A program made the position numbers and the translations under genes. Below, piece after piece: positions 16,901 to 26,640 of a stretch of DNA of 64,000 nt. The number at the start of each line of letters is the position of its first letter. The first letter of the stretch is position 1. Under the pieces are notes generated by a model. It had not been told where the DNA came from. It saw only the letters and a list, made by a program, of their open reading frames with translations, and did no database searches. The stretch lies in contig JAFIEZ010000006.1 in NCBI GenBank assembly GCA_020832235.1, forward strand, positions 1-64,000, written 5' to 3'. Source of the DNA: Bacteroidota bacterium (GTDB lineage: Bacteria; Bacteroidota; Rhodothermia; Balneolales; HLUCCA01).

Positions 16901-18187
16901 TCACTGGAGTCGACGTTGCAAGAACATCAGCTCAGATAAATTGAACGTCATCCGAACAGCAAATATTCTTTCCCTAACCAATTCATGCGATGTAGTACCG
17001 CGAAAACCGTAATCAAAATTTATATCTACTGACGAACCTGTAACGGGTGACGGTATTGCCAATCCCGCTGAAAAAAGCACTGTTTGAATACGAGTATCAT
17101 TCAATTCAATATGACCATTATCAAAAGAAATACCTGCTCTGTACCCAAAACGTGTAAATAAATTGTTTTCACTTCTTCTGAATGCAGAGTACTCGAATCC
17201 AGCACCTAATTTAAGCCGGTCGGTTAAAAAATCCTCATTCTGACCTGCAAAATTTTGATAATTTGACCAGTTTTGCATCAAGGCTTCCGCACTGAACATT
17301 GCAAACCGGTTAAAGTAGATTGTTAAACCTGTATTAATTTCCAGTGGCAGTTCTAGTTGACCGGATGGTCCTTCATCTTCTCTTTCAATCACATTAATCG
17401 TATTTCCTGTGATTGTATTTACTTCCCTCTTCCCACCCAGGTTAACAGGCAAACTGGCTGTAACACCAAAAGCTACTCCATCACTGTTGCTCACCAGATT
17501 TAGAAACTGGCCATAGAAACCAAAACGATGACCATAACCAAGCGCAGAAACCCGTGTTTCAAATGCAACGGGCTGATACCCTGCCGTAGAAAATGTAATA
17601 TCGGTTGCCTGACGTTGTATGCCAAAAACCACAGAAGCGGCATAACCAACAGCAAAGTTCTCCGTCAGGCTGTATCCGAAACCCGCTTCAAAACGATTTA
17701 AACCACCTTCTCCGCGAAAAAACGAAGTAAATTGCAACGAATCTGCTCCCACAGTTGCAGGTTGAACCGTTGTTGTGCTAATGGAAGAAAATCTGCTCTG
17801 TGTCTCCGGGAATAGGGCAACGGATGCACCGAGGCGGTCTCTGAGTATCGGAATCTGTAACTGGAAGTGGTCGATACCAAATTGATTGTTAACTGATGAA
17901 CCAAAATCATCTTTAGCATTGTAAACATTGAAAGACAGTCCACCATTTGCCAGAGTAAAATAGGTGTTATGCCAAACGGCGGGATTAGACAAATTGCCTG
18001 CGAGCCGGTTTGATATGGATACGCCCGATATGCCCATTCCGGCACCTTGGGAAGACCTGAAATCTACCGGAAAACCTGCACCAAGAGCCGAGTAAGAAGA
18101 ACCGCTCTGATAGCGATCTTGCGATTGAACACCCGATACTACAAGTAAAACCAGCAAAATGAGTGATGTAAGCCTTTTAATCTGCAT
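16901..18187 (-). CDS. FadL/OmpP1-like outer-membrane beta-barrel protein
   Basis: The 428-residue product has a signal peptide (1-22, ending GVQSQ) and an N-terminal segment with ALGAGFPVD, GAGMGISGVSISN and NLSNPAVWH. This is the hatch region typical of the FadL/OmpP1/TodX transport family. Alternating amphipathic strands follow, ending in a short terminal strand. FadL proteins pass hydrophobic molecules across the outer membrane; the substrate here is unknown. Its start is 2 bp past the DUF4270-type gene and the TPR gene follows 25 bp later, so the three form an envelope module. Confidence 0.8.
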   Translation of the reverse strand: MQIKRLTSLILLVLLVVSGVQSQDRYQSGSSYSALGAGFPVDFRSSQGAGMGISGVSISNRLAGNLSNPAVWHNTYFTLANGGLSFNVYNAKDDFGSSVNNQFGIDHFQLQIPILRDRLGASVALFPETQSRFSSISTTTVQPATVGADSLQFTSFFRGEGGLNRFEAGFGYSLTENFAVGYAASVVFGIQRQATDITFSTAGYQPVAFETRVSALGYGHRFGFYGQFLNLVSNSDGVAFGVTASLPVNLGGKREVNTITGNTINVIEREDEGPSGQLELPLEINTGLTIYFNRFAMFSAEALMQNWSNYQNFAGQNEDFLTDRLKLGAGFEYSAFRRSENNLFTRFGYRAGISFDNGHIELNDTRIQTVLFSAGLAIPSPVTGSSVDINFDYGFRGTTSHELVRERIFAVRMTFNLSELMFLQRRLQ

Positions 18188-18189
18188 TT

Positions 18190-19389
18190 CTATTCGCTCG
18201 GTGTTAATGTGGTAATGATTAACTTGGGCGCCCTTTCAGGGTCACCGGCATTGATAAACATATTGGGTCGTATAATACCATTGTCCTGATCTGACGTAAA
18301 GTAAAGCGTAATCTCCTCTCTACCATCTCGTACAGCATTGTTGATAAACGACGTAAGTGCAATGCGATATCGACCTTCTAAATCCCGTTGGATTGTAGTA
18401 AGAGGACTTTTGGTTATATAGAAAGCTTTTTCATCTTCACTTAGTTCGAAAATCCGGATTTGGCCTGTACTGTAACGCCGCTCATTTACCCGTAAACTGG
18501 TCTGTAGCTGCTCAAAGTCTTCATGCAAAACAACCTCAGCTCTGCTGATATTATTAATCGGATAGTCGTCGGGCGAGAGCTGAATCGTTATTCTGCCGGT
18601 TTTAGAAAAGTCATTCATCACAAGCACGCGATTATCTTCAGCAGCTGGTACCGGCAAATCTACACTGTAAGACGTTGCACGCTGAAACATGGAAACCGCA
18701 ATAGGCGCAGGTGGATTTTCATCGCCTTGCTGCTGTGGGTTTTGAATTTCCAAAAACGACGTGTTGGAGTTGAAATATTCAACCCGATTCCCCGAGCTGT
18801 GCACTATTGCAAATCCAAACACCTCATCACGATATACATCCAGACGATCAGCAGGCTCCAAAGCTAGTATGCGTCTGTAATTATTCGCCCAGGCTAGTGG
18901 CAACGGGATTCTTATGGTATCTTCCGCGGCCGTATTAAATACTCTTGACGTGGAGAGTGCTTTTTGTGCAACCGAATCGGCTTTCCATTCATTAGCTCTC
19001 CATCTTCTTGTTATCTCATATAACTCATAGGTAGAAACCTCAGTTGTATCGCCTGTTATTTGGTCCCTGATCAGAACCAGGGTAAATTGCGCACCCGGAT
19101 CAACCGTGACCGTCCCGGTGTAAAGGTCAGGATTCAGTAAGGCTGTCGCGGTCAAAGGTCCGAATAGTGGATCATTAAAAGATCCGGCCGCAACCAGCGT
19201 TTTCGAACCGGAAAAAGCAACCAATGGCTCCGTATCGATTGGGGCTATTAGCACGGTGTCAATTACTAAGCCAGGGTCAGTACTTACAAATGATGACCCA
19301 ACTATTCCGCTTTCTTCGCAGGCAGTTAGGATGGAAAAGGATATCAGTAAGGCTCCCGCAATGGGTAGCAAATGTTGTAGGCGTCTCAA
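18190..19389 (-). CDS. DUF4270-type lipoprotein
   Basis: The 399-residue product has a lipoprotein signal with lipobox LTAC (Cys24) followed by EESGIVGSSF. The body is strand-rich with a repeated pattern of aspartate and aromatic residues, including LNPDLYTG, FGFAIVH and a C-terminal LIITTLTPSE. This matches the DUF4270 family, which from memory is often found next to a short glycogen-synthase-like gene in Bacteroidota. Function is unknown. It lies 22 bp after the GT5 gene and 2 bp before the FadL-like gene. Confidence 0.75.
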   Translation of the reverse strand: MRRLQHLLPIAGALLISFSILTACEESGIVGSSFVSTDPGLVIDTVLIAPIDTEPLVAFSGSKTLVAAGSFNDPLFGPLTATALLNPDLYTGTVTVDPGAQFTLVLIRDQITGDTTEVSTYELYEITRRWRANEWKADSVAQKALSTSRVFNTAAEDTIRIPLPLAWANNYRRILALEPADRLDVYRDEVFGFAIVHSSGNRVEYFNSNTSFLEIQNPQQQGDENPPAPIAVSMFQRATSYSVDLPVPAAEDNRVLVMNDFSKTGRITIQLSPDDYPINNISRAEVVLHEDFEQLQTSLRVNERRYSTGQIRIFELSEDEKAFYITKSPLTTIQRDLEGRYRIALTSFINNAVRDGREEITLYFTSDQDNGIIRPNMFINAGDPERAPKLIITTLTPSE

Positions 19390-19411
19390 AGGAAACTACT
19401 GTATTAAAGGG

Positions 19412-20209
19412 TTACGCTTCGGTTATTCTTTTGTAGTATTCAGCAAATTTAGCAGATATATCAGCAGGTGATCCCTGAATCTTTTCGGCCTGAATATTCA
19501 GTTCGGGATAATTACTGTTAACCTCATCCCGTATATCGTTGCCGGTTACCACAAAATCAGCAAACTTCAACCCGGCTCTGATAGGATCTACCATACCGTC
19601 GGTTTTTACACTGTCTTTATCAAAGTCGTCATCCGTTCCGAGAAAACGGAAAATGTCATCTTCAAAATGACCGTGATTTGCTGCATTGTGAAGGTTGTAA
19701 ACGATGCGCGTGTTGCGAAAATTGTCTTCATCTTTGTAAACGGTCTTGCACAGCATAGGAATAAGGCCGGCCGCCCAGTCATGGCAGTGAATAATATCAG
19801 GTGCCCATCCTAGTTTTTTTACGGTTTCAAGAATACCCTTGTTATAAAACACCAGCCTTTCCGCATTATCATCATACGGCTTATCTGTTTTAGGGTCGTT
19901 GAATAAAGCTTTTCGTTTGAAGTAGGTGTCGTTATCCAGAAAGTAAACCTGGAGTTTCGCGTTCGGAATACTTGCTACCTTAATTTTCATGGACTCTACC
20001 TTATCGTCCATGGTGACTTCAATACCGGAGAGTCGAATAACTTCATGTAATCGATTCCGCCTGTCACTGATAGAGCCATACTTAGGCAACAAAATCCTGA
20101 TTTCAAAACCTTTGTCTTGCAACGAGGCAGGCAGGAACCGTAGTAAATCTGCAGTATTGGTTAATCGTGCAAAAGGGGATATCTCGGCTGCAGCGTAAAG
20201 TATTTTCAT
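19412..20209 (-). CDS. Short GT5 glycogen/starch synthase-like protein (N-terminal domain only)
   Basis: The 265-residue protein aligns with the N-terminal Rossmann domain of GT5 glycogen synthases: MKILYAAAEISPFAR, IIHCHDWAAGLIP and VYNLHNAANHG. It stops before the C-terminal domain that holds the catalytic EXE-like motif (normal length is 470-500 residues). The ADP-glucose motif KTGGLADV reads RLTNTADL, so Lys15 is Arg. Catalysis as a glycogen synthase is therefore unlikely. It starts a run with DUF4270, FadL-like and TPR genes, downstream of malQ and glgB but behind a terminator. A regulatory or binding role is inference. Confidence 0.88.
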   Translation of the reverse strand: MKILYAAAEISPFARLTNTADLLRFLPASLQDKGFEIRILLPKYGSISDRRNRLHEVIRLSGIEVTMDDKVESMKIKVASIPNAKLQVYFLDNDTYFKRKALFNDPKTDKPYDDNAERLVFYNKGILETVKKLGWAPDIIHCHDWAAGLIPMLCKTVYKDEDNFRNTRIVYNLHNAANHGHFEDDIFRFLGTDDDFDKDSVKTDGMVDPIRAGLKFADFVVTGNDIRDEVNSNYPELNIQAEKIQGSPADISAKFAEYYKRITEA

Positions 20210-20298
20210 GATAATCGTATAGTGTTTACAGCTTGCTTACGTTTCCTGTTTGTTTGCTGTGATAAGTTTACTTGAGTACATAGCAGTCAAACCCACAG

Positions 20299-20326
20299 AA
20301 AAAACGGATGACTAAAAAACCACCCG
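20299..20326 (-). terminator. Intrinsic terminator after malQ
   Basis: On the minus strand CGGGTG pairs with CATCCG (20321-20326 with 20305-20310, one G-U) around a 10-nt loop, followed by six T. It lies 60 bp past the malQ stop and would separate glgB-malQ from the GT5 run. The same GCGGGTGG...GTCATCCG core recurs in the terminator at 29559. Confidence 0.6.
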
Positions 20327-20385
20327 CTACCTAAAAACAAGGTTCAAGCTTTAAAAATACGAATTTATGATGAGTATATAAATGT

Positions 20386-21936
20386 TCAATTTGCTTGTTC
20401 AGTTTCAAGCTCCACGATGTTGGTATCATATTGACGAACACGGGTATTTCGATTTGAGATATCAACCATATGTTTTAAGTAACGACCATCTACCCGGTTT
20501 AACATATCGTTGGTAAATCGCCATATCCAGTTATCCACAGTCGTTCCGGGCAAGTTCATCCTGTGCTCTGTCTCTAGTCCCATAAAGTCTTGCAGAGGGA
20601 AAATAGCCATATCCGCAGCACTCATCATTCCGAGACGAATCATTTCCATGTGGATCTGGCTTCCATCAGAGCGGGTATATTCACGGGCCCAGTGTTGCTC
20701 AATTTCAGGAGCTTGTGCATACCAGCCACGCGTTGTGTCGTTATCGTGGGTTCCGGTATAAACAACACAGTTACTGGTGTCAAAGTTATGCGGCAGGAAA
20801 CTGTTTGCAGGGTCACCCGACATGGCAAACTGAAGTATTTTCATTCCGGGAAATCCAAACCCGTCACGCAATTCCACAACCTCGGGTGTAATTACACCAA
20901 GATCTTCGGCAATAATAGACAAGTCTCCCAATTCACCCAAAATGGTATCAAACAATTTCCGCCCAGGACCTTTAACCCATCGACCATTAATCGCCGTTTC
21001 CGCATCTGCTTTAACTTCCCAGTAGGCATCAAACCCACGGAAGTGATCAACCCTGATGGCATCGTACATCACAAACATCTGTCTGAAACGCTCAACCCAC
21101 CATGAAAAATTATCTTTTTCAAGGGCTTTCCATTTGTAGAGCGGATTCCCCCAAAGCTGACCGGTTGCACTAAAGTAATCGGGTGGCACCCCTGCTACCA
21201 GCACACGGTTTCCGTTTTTATCAACCTCGAAATACTGTGGATGAGACCAGACATCGCTGCTGTTATGGTCTACAAATATGGGAATATCACCGATTACATG
21301 AATATCCTTACTGTTGGCGTATTCTTTAAGCGCCATCCATTGGGTAAAAAACTCGTATTGCAGCCAATAGTGGTAATCAATATGATCAGAGAGCTTTTTA
21401 CGCCATTCTGTCATGGCTTTTTTCTTGCGCTGAGCCAAATCTTTATCCCAGGTAGTCCAGGGCTGCTTACCATAGTTATCCAGCGCCGCGATGAACAATA
21501 CATAGTCATCCAGCCAGTAGCTGTTGTTTTTTTTGAAAGACTCAAAGCCATTATCTACACTGCCATTCAACTTCCCGTAAAACCGATCTGCAGCTTTCTT
21601 AAACACGGCTTCTTTTACAGAATAGGCTTTGTCGTAGTCAACCCGAGTTGTTACAGGCATTTTAATTGCCTCAGCCTCAGAAGCGTCCAAAAGACCCTTT
21701 TGTACAAGCACATCCGGTGAAATAAGATAATGATTGCCTGCAAAAGCAGAGTAACTGGCGTAGGGGGAGTTACCGTATCCTGTAGGACCTAGCGGCAAAA
21801 TCTGCCAGATGCTTTGGTTTGTGCTTTCTAGAAAGTCGATGAAAGAATAGGCTGCAGGACCTAAATCACCGATTCCGTACGCCGACGGAAATGAAGTTGG
21901 GTGCACCAATGTGCCACACGCGCGTCTGAATTTCAT
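20386..21936 (-). CDS. malQ: 4-alpha-glucanotransferase (amylomaltase)
   Basis: MalQ (GH77) moves maltodextrin segments between chains, recycling short glucans from glycogen breakdown. The 516-residue, Thermus-like short form has the three catalytic acids: Asp297 in IRVDHFRGFD, Glu344 in IIAEDLGV and Asp398 in GTHDNDTTRGW. The N-terminus shows SAYGIGDLGP and GPTGYGNSPYAS. It starts 25 bp after glgB on the same strand and is probably co-transcribed with it. Confidence 0.96.
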   Translation of the reverse strand: MKFRRACGTLVHPTSFPSAYGIGDLGPAAYSFIDFLESTNQSIWQILPLGPTGYGNSPYASYSAFAGNHYLISPDVLVQKGLLDASEAEAIKMPVTTRVDYDKAYSVKEAVFKKAADRFYGKLNGSVDNGFESFKKNNSYWLDDYVLFIAALDNYGKQPWTTWDKDLAQRKKKAMTEWRKKLSDHIDYHYWLQYEFFTQWMALKEYANSKDIHVIGDIPIFVDHNSSDVWSHPQYFEVDKNGNRVLVAGVPPDYFSATGQLWGNPLYKWKALEKDNFSWWVERFRQMFVMYDAIRVDHFRGFDAYWEVKADAETAINGRWVKGPGRKLFDTILGELGDLSIIAEDLGVITPEVVELRDGFGFPGMKILQFAMSGDPANSFLPHNFDTSNCVVYTGTHDNDTTRGWYAQAPEIEQHWAREYTRSDGSQIHMEMIRLGMMSAADMAIFPLQDFMGLETEHRMNLPGTTVDNWIWRFTNDMLNRVDGRYLKHMVDISNRNTRVRQYDTNIVELETEQAN

Positions 21937-21961
21937 AATATCTTCTGTCTGTTAATCAGTT

Positions 21962-24157
21962 CTAGTCTTTTACTGGCTTATAAATGGCGCATCCTAACGG
22001 GGGTATCGTAATTCCCATGTTGGCAGGTAAGCCATTCCAATCACCAGGCTGTGATTGTGTATTAGGAACATCCACATTGCTTCCACCGTAATACTCGGAG
22101 TCGCTGTTAAATATAACATTAAAGTGCGTTACCTCGGGTACGCCGATTACATAATCATGGTAAACTTCGGGTGTAAAGTTGAATACAAAGATGAGGTAAT
22201 CCTCCTGATCCTCACTGTAACGAATAAAGCTGAGTACACTCTTTTCATAGTCTGCTGCATTAATCCACCTGAATCCCTTCCAGTCAAAATCTACCTGATG
22301 CAAGGATGGCTCCTCCTGATAGAGTGTGTTCAGATCAGAAATGAGCGTTCGAAGTCCGCCATGTGTGTCGAATTCGAGCAAAGGCCAATCCAGTTGCTTC
22401 TCAGAGTTCCATTCGCTCCACTGACCAAACTCACTGCCCATAAATAGCAGTTTTTTACCTGGATGTGCATACATATAGGCATACAGCAGACGAAGGTTTG
22501 CGAATTTCTGCCAGGTATCGCCCGGCATTTTAGAGAGCATGCTTTTTTTCATATGCACCACTTCATCGTGCGAGAAGGGTAAGATGAAATTCTCGGTAAA
22601 GGCGTAAATCATGGAGAATGTAAGCTCATTGTGATGGTATTTCCTGAAAATCGGATCTACCTCCATATAGCGCAGCGTATCGTTCATCCATCCCATATTC
22701 CACTTGTAATCAAAACCAAGTCCGCCCAGGTAGGTTGGGCGGGAAACCATAGGCCAGCTGGTCGACTCTTCGGCCATGGTAACAACGCCTTCAAATTCTG
22801 CGTGAACCACCTCATTGAAACGCTTCAAAAAATGAATAGCTTCGAGATTCTCGCGACCTCCGTATTGATTGGGAATCCACTCCCCTTCGTTGCGGGAATA
22901 ATCAAGATACAGCATGGATGCAACCGCATCTACCCGCAATCCGTCGATGTGGTATTTGTCCAGCCAGTACACGGCATTGGAAATTAGGAAGTTCATAACT
23001 TCAGTTCTTCCGAAGTTGAAAATATTCGTTCCCCAGTCTTTGTGCTCGCCTTTGCGTGGATCGGCATGCTCGTAAAGATGAGTTCCATCAAAGAATCGAA
23101 GTCCGTGGTCGTCTTTGGTAAAGTGCGCGGGAACCCAATCCAACAACACCCCTATACCCGCCTGATGACATTCGTCAATGAAGTACATAAAATCCTCGGG
23201 GGTTCCAAAGCGACTCGTTGGCGCATAGTATCCCGTAATCTGGTATCCCCAGGACGGATCGTACGGATGTTCAGCTACCGGCATTAGTTCAATGTGAGTG
23301 AAGCCCATGTCTTTCACGTAGGGTATAAGCTCCGCAGCTAGCTCGCGATACGATAAAAAGTCGCCATTTTCTTTCTTTTTCCAGCTACCGGCATGCAGTT
23401 CATATACCGAAACAGGCTGATCGAACCCTTGGGTACGCTCTTGCATCCAATCCTGATCGTTCCAATGGTATCCATCCAGCTCGGTTACAATCGATGCCGT
23501 TCCAGGTCGAAGCTCGGAATAAAAACCGTATGGATCGGCTTTTTTCATCGGGAGCGGAGCGTTATGAGAGGATATTTCAAACTTATAATAGCTTCCTTCC
23601 AGTACTTCCGGAATAAAAATTTCCCATATTCCCTGGTCATAATACTTACGCATAACATGCGTTCTGCCATCCCATCCGTTGAACTCACCAATAACGCTTA
23701 CCCGCTTGGCCGCAGGCGCGCACACCACAAAATGGGTTCCTCTCACTCCTCCCAGTTCTTTCACATGCGCACCCATAAAATTATAGGCGTAACTATGGTT
23801 TCCCTCTCCCCAAATTTGCAAGTCAAAATCGCTGATTAACGTACCATAGTTATAAGGATCATGCCGGGTAACGGGTTCCTGTTCATGTCGATACAAGATA
23901 AAATGATACGGAAATGCTTTTTTTGTCGTTTTAAGATGAAGTTCATAAAGACCGTCTTCCGAAACTTTGTCCATCTCATACGACTTACCCGTTTCTTTAT
24001 TAACGACTTCAACTTTTTCTGAATAAGGTTGAAATGTTCGGATGACCACCCCTTTGGATTTTTCCAGCTCATGTAACCCTAAAACTGAAAATGGATTGTC
24101 GTGATCTCCCCTTGAAATTGCATCAACCTGAGCTTGATCTAATAGACTTTTATTCAC
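21962..24157 (-). CDS. glgB: 1,4-alpha-glucan branching enzyme GlgB
   Basis: GlgB introduces alpha-1,6 branches into glycogen. The 731-residue protein has an N-terminal carbohydrate-binding region, a CBM48 domain (GTHFVVCAPAAKRVSVIGEFNGW), a GH13 barrel and a C-terminal beta domain. Nucleophile Asp410 is in GLRVDAVASM, acid/base Glu463 is in MAEESTSWP, and FSHDEVVH carries the third aspartate. It heads the glgB-malQ pair and is divergent from a lipoprotein-sorting permease gene 110 bp away. Confidence 0.97.
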   Translation of the reverse strand: MNKSLLDQAQVDAISRGDHDNPFSVLGLHELEKSKGVVIRTFQPYSEKVEVVNKETGKSYEMDKVSEDGLYELHLKTTKKAFPYHFILYRHEQEPVTRHDPYNYGTLISDFDLQIWGEGNHSYAYNFMGAHVKELGGVRGTHFVVCAPAAKRVSVIGEFNGWDGRTHVMRKYYDQGIWEIFIPEVLEGSYYKFEISSHNAPLPMKKADPYGFYSELRPGTASIVTELDGYHWNDQDWMQERTQGFDQPVSVYELHAGSWKKKENGDFLSYRELAAELIPYVKDMGFTHIELMPVAEHPYDPSWGYQITGYYAPTSRFGTPEDFMYFIDECHQAGIGVLLDWVPAHFTKDDHGLRFFDGTHLYEHADPRKGEHKDWGTNIFNFGRTEVMNFLISNAVYWLDKYHIDGLRVDAVASMLYLDYSRNEGEWIPNQYGGRENLEAIHFLKRFNEVVHAEFEGVVTMAEESTSWPMVSRPTYLGGLGFDYKWNMGWMNDTLRYMEVDPIFRKYHHNELTFSMIYAFTENFILPFSHDEVVHMKKSMLSKMPGDTWQKFANLRLLYAYMYAHPGKKLLFMGSEFGQWSEWNSEKQLDWPLLEFDTHGGLRTLISDLNTLYQEEPSLHQVDFDWKGFRWINAADYEKSVLSFIRYSEDQEDYLIFVFNFTPEVYHDYVIGVPEVTHFNVIFNSDSEYYGGSNVDVPNTQSQPGDWNGLPANMGITIPPLGCAIYKPVKD

Positions 24158-24266
24158 CGTTTCACCTTTTTTTTATGTTATGTCTTAAAATAGCAAATTT
24201 TGCAGAATTATCGGTATCCGGCATGATAGGTCATTGCCCACATCATATTTTCCGTATTTTGGTTAA

Positions 24267-25499
24267 ATGAATCCCATACAGTTAATAGCCTCGCGCTATC
24301 TCTTTTCAAAAAAACACATTTCCCTGATATCCGTACTGACCACCATCAGTATTGCCGGAATCACTATTGGTACGGCTTTGCTGATTATTGTACTGTCGGT
24401 ATTTAACGGTTTTTTTGACCTTATTAAGGGACTTTTACTCAGCTACGATCCCGACATTCGAATCGAAGCGGCCGAGGAGCGTCTTTTTACCCCGGATGAA
24501 GACATTACGGGTCTGCTCGAGGGCATTCCTGAAATTCGCCTTTTTTCACCCTATGTTGAGGGGAAGGCGTTGTTGGCTCATAGGGGCAGAACCGACAAAG
24601 TAGTGGAAGTGAGGGGGGTACAACCGGAAACCTATTTTCAGTTAATCGATATGGACCAGGCGCTGCTTGAGGGAAGTGTTGATTTGAGTGTGCAGCAAGG
24701 CCGCCCGGGTATTATTGTTGGCAACCAGCTAACCGGTCAGCTCGGAATTGGTCCCGGAGATCGGCTTGCCCTTCTGAGTGCTGAGGGCATTCAACGCTCG
24801 CTCACCCAATTTTCGGGGCCTCGCTTTTACACCTTTGACGTGAGAGGGAGCTTCTTTTTACGGGAAGTTTTTGAAGGATCGGTCGTTTTCATTGACCTTG
24901 TTGCGGCACAGCGCATGTATAATATTCGAAATCAGGTAAGCGGGTTCGATATTCGCTTGCATAATATTGATGATGCCGACCGTGTTCGGAACCTCCTCCA
25001 GGCAGAGTTGGGCAGCAATTTTCGCGTGCAGACCTGGTATGACTTACAGAAACCGCTCTATGATGTGATGAATATTGAAAAATGGAGTGCTTATTTCATT
25101 CTGATGCTCATTGTGGGGGTGGCTATGCTGAACATAGTGGGTTCACTTACCATGATCGTCATCCAAAAAAGCCGTGATATTGGCGTGTTGATGTCGTTCG
25201 GGTATACGGCCGGGCAAATTCGAAGTATTTTTCTTCGTCAGGGTTTACTTATTGGGCTTATTGGGTGTGGTATTGGAGGTGCGGTAGGACTTGCCGTTAG
25301 CTGGGCACAGCAAACATGGGGTATTGTGCAGCTTGCCGGTGCCGAATCGTTTATCATCAGTGCCTATCCGGTTTCCATTAATCCGGTGGATGTGAGCATT
25401 GTTATCGTAGGATCTATGCTGTTATGCCTCGCCGCCAGCTGGTACCCGGCCCGTCGCGCTGCATCGCTTATTCCGAGTGAAGTTCTTCGGTACGAATAG
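24267..25499 (+). CDS. LolC/LolE-type lipoprotein-releasing ABC transporter permease
   Basis: This inner-membrane protein of 410 residues should release outer-membrane lipoproteins to LolA. It has one N-terminal membrane helix (about 20-47), a large periplasmic MacB-like domain (about 50-270), and three C-terminal helices of an FtsX domain (VGVAMLNIVGSLTMIVIQKSRDIGVLMSFGYT). The start MNPIQLIASRYLFSKK is typical of LolC/E. No LolD ATPase gene is adjacent. lolA lies elsewhere in the window at 44539. Its stop is 2 bp from that of the convergent propeller gene. Confidence 0.9.
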   Translation: MNPIQLIASRYLFSKKHISLISVLTTISIAGITIGTALLIIVLSVFNGFFDLIKGLLLSYDPDIRIEAAEERLFTPDEDITGLLEGIPEIRLFSPYVEGKALLAHRGRTDKVVEVRGVQPETYFQLIDMDQALLEGSVDLSVQQGRPGIIVGNQLTGQLGIGPGDRLALLSAEGIQRSLTQFSGPRFYTFDVRGSFFLREVFEGSVVFIDLVAAQRMYNIRNQVSGFDIRLHNIDDADRVRNLLQAELGSNFRVQTWYDLQKPLYDVMNIEKWSAYFILMLIVGVAMLNIVGSLTMIVIQKSRDIGVLMSFGYTAGQIRSIFLRQGLLIGLIGCGIGGAVGLAVSWAQQTWGIVQLAGAESFIISAYPVSINPVDVSIVIVGSMLLCLAASWYPARRAASLIPSEVLRYE

Positions 25500-25501
25500 G
25501 G

Positions 25502-26590
25502 TTACGGAAAAACGATAGGTGTTCGATTTAAAACCACACCATCCGGTGTTTCCACAGACCAAATGAGATCACCAGCAAGTGAGCCAATCAATCGATTTGA
25601 CCTAGGCCACTCGCTTTTTAGTCTGGGCTCTAACCAAAAAGCTTCATTTGAACTACTAATTGATTGCCCTTCTGACATTTCATCATCAGCATGAAGCCCA
25701 GTTTCAGCATACGATGCATATGACATACAATATAGCTCAGAATTATTTGCGTCCTTTAGCCGTGTAAAGCACGCCTCTTCACCTATCTGTACCAGACTCA
25801 TATACCGCGGATAAATATTGGGGTCAATTGATGATCGCGTGCCGTCATTTCGCATAGTAGACCGGACTCTATCAGAACGACGCTCACGTTCTCCAACTCG
25901 ATTCATAATTTGCTTTGATTCAGTAGATTGACCTAGGAAAGAGGCGAACGACATTGCAAGGTTACCGGATGGTTCTAATAAAACTACCTCGTCTGAGATG
26001 TTATTAAAAATGTGGACATGGTCGTTCAATTTAACTACGCTAAATAGTCTAGGAAGACTGGCAGCCGACCGTAATGCTGTAGAGGAATAGGATACACTTC
26101 CCAATCTGGTTACTGCACCAGACTGGAGGTTTACCCCACTAATGTGAATAGAATCAACGTCACGATTTCGATTCATGTTCTGAGATAGTAATATAAGTCG
26201 ATCGTCTACACAGATAATTTTTATGGGAACGCCATCTGGTGTAAAATCAAGAACATATTCATTGGTAAATGACCAATTCTTTTCGTTGTCTTCCTCGTAT
26301 AGTAGCAGCTTAAATTGAGCCAAATCAAAAACAGCTATTCTACTTGAATTTAGAGCACAAGTAGATACGGGTTGTATTGTTTCGCCGGGACCTCTCCCAC
26401 GGTTTAAAAGTGATGCCTGAACACCTTCTGTAACGTGGTAAACATGTATTTGGCGGAGGTCGTCAAGAACTAACAATCTCTCTGTATCTAATTCCTCAAC
26501 ATAGATGGGGTTAGTTAAAAAATTGACATCGCTGAAATTCAGCGATGTCAAGATGAAAACTAGTGGGAGTATCTTAGTTGCTAGAAACAT
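25502..26590 (-). CDS. Exported 6-bladed beta-propeller protein
   Basis: The product of about 362 residues (from the ATG at 26590) has a signal-like start (MFLATKILPLVFILTSLN) and repeating four-strand units with ERLLVLDDLRQIHVY, GRGPGE and SSRIAVFDLAQFKLLLY. This matches the 6-bladed beta-propeller/NHL-like proteins common in Bacteroidota. The frame continues to a GTG at 26623, but the ATG starts the signal peptide correctly. Base composition is more AT-rich than its neighbours. A 29-bp near-perfect palindrome sits just after the signal sequence. A short overlapping upstream frame may couple to its start. The ligand is unknown. Confidence 0.8.
   Translation of the reverse strand: MFLATKILPLVFILTSLNFSDVNFLTNPIYVEELDTERLLVLDDLRQIHVYHVTEGVQASLLNRGRGPGETIQPVSTCALNSSRIAVFDLAQFKLLLYEEDNEKNWSFTNEYVLDFTPDGVPIKIICVDDRLILLSQNMNRNRDVDSIHISGVNLQSGAVTRLGSVSYSSTALRSAASLPRLFSVVKLNDHVHIFNNISDEVVLLEPSGNLAMSFASFLGQSTESKQIMNRVGERERRSDRVRSTMRNDGTRSSIDPNIYPRYMSLVQIGEEACFTRLKDANNSELYCMSYASYAETGLHADDEMSEGQSISSSNEAFWLEPRLKSEWPRSNRLIGSLAGDLIWSVETPDGVVLNRTPIVFP
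26523..26551. repeat. 29-bp inverted repeat inside a coding region
   Basis: TTGACATCGCTGAA (26523-26536) and TTCAGCGATGTCAA (26538-26551) are exact reverse complements around one base. It covers codons just after the signal peptide of the propeller gene. The mRNA hairpin would be very stable. Confidence 0.9.
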
Positions 26591-26640
26591 GACATCCAAC
26601 AATCGATTGCATCTGAAAAACACTGAAATGCCAAGTCATC

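Noticed and set aside
19412-20209. Frameshifted full-length glycogen synthase
   Set aside because: The next gene begins 22 bp later with its own lipoprotein signal, and no C-terminal GT5 remnant is visible in any frame there; a short form is more likely.
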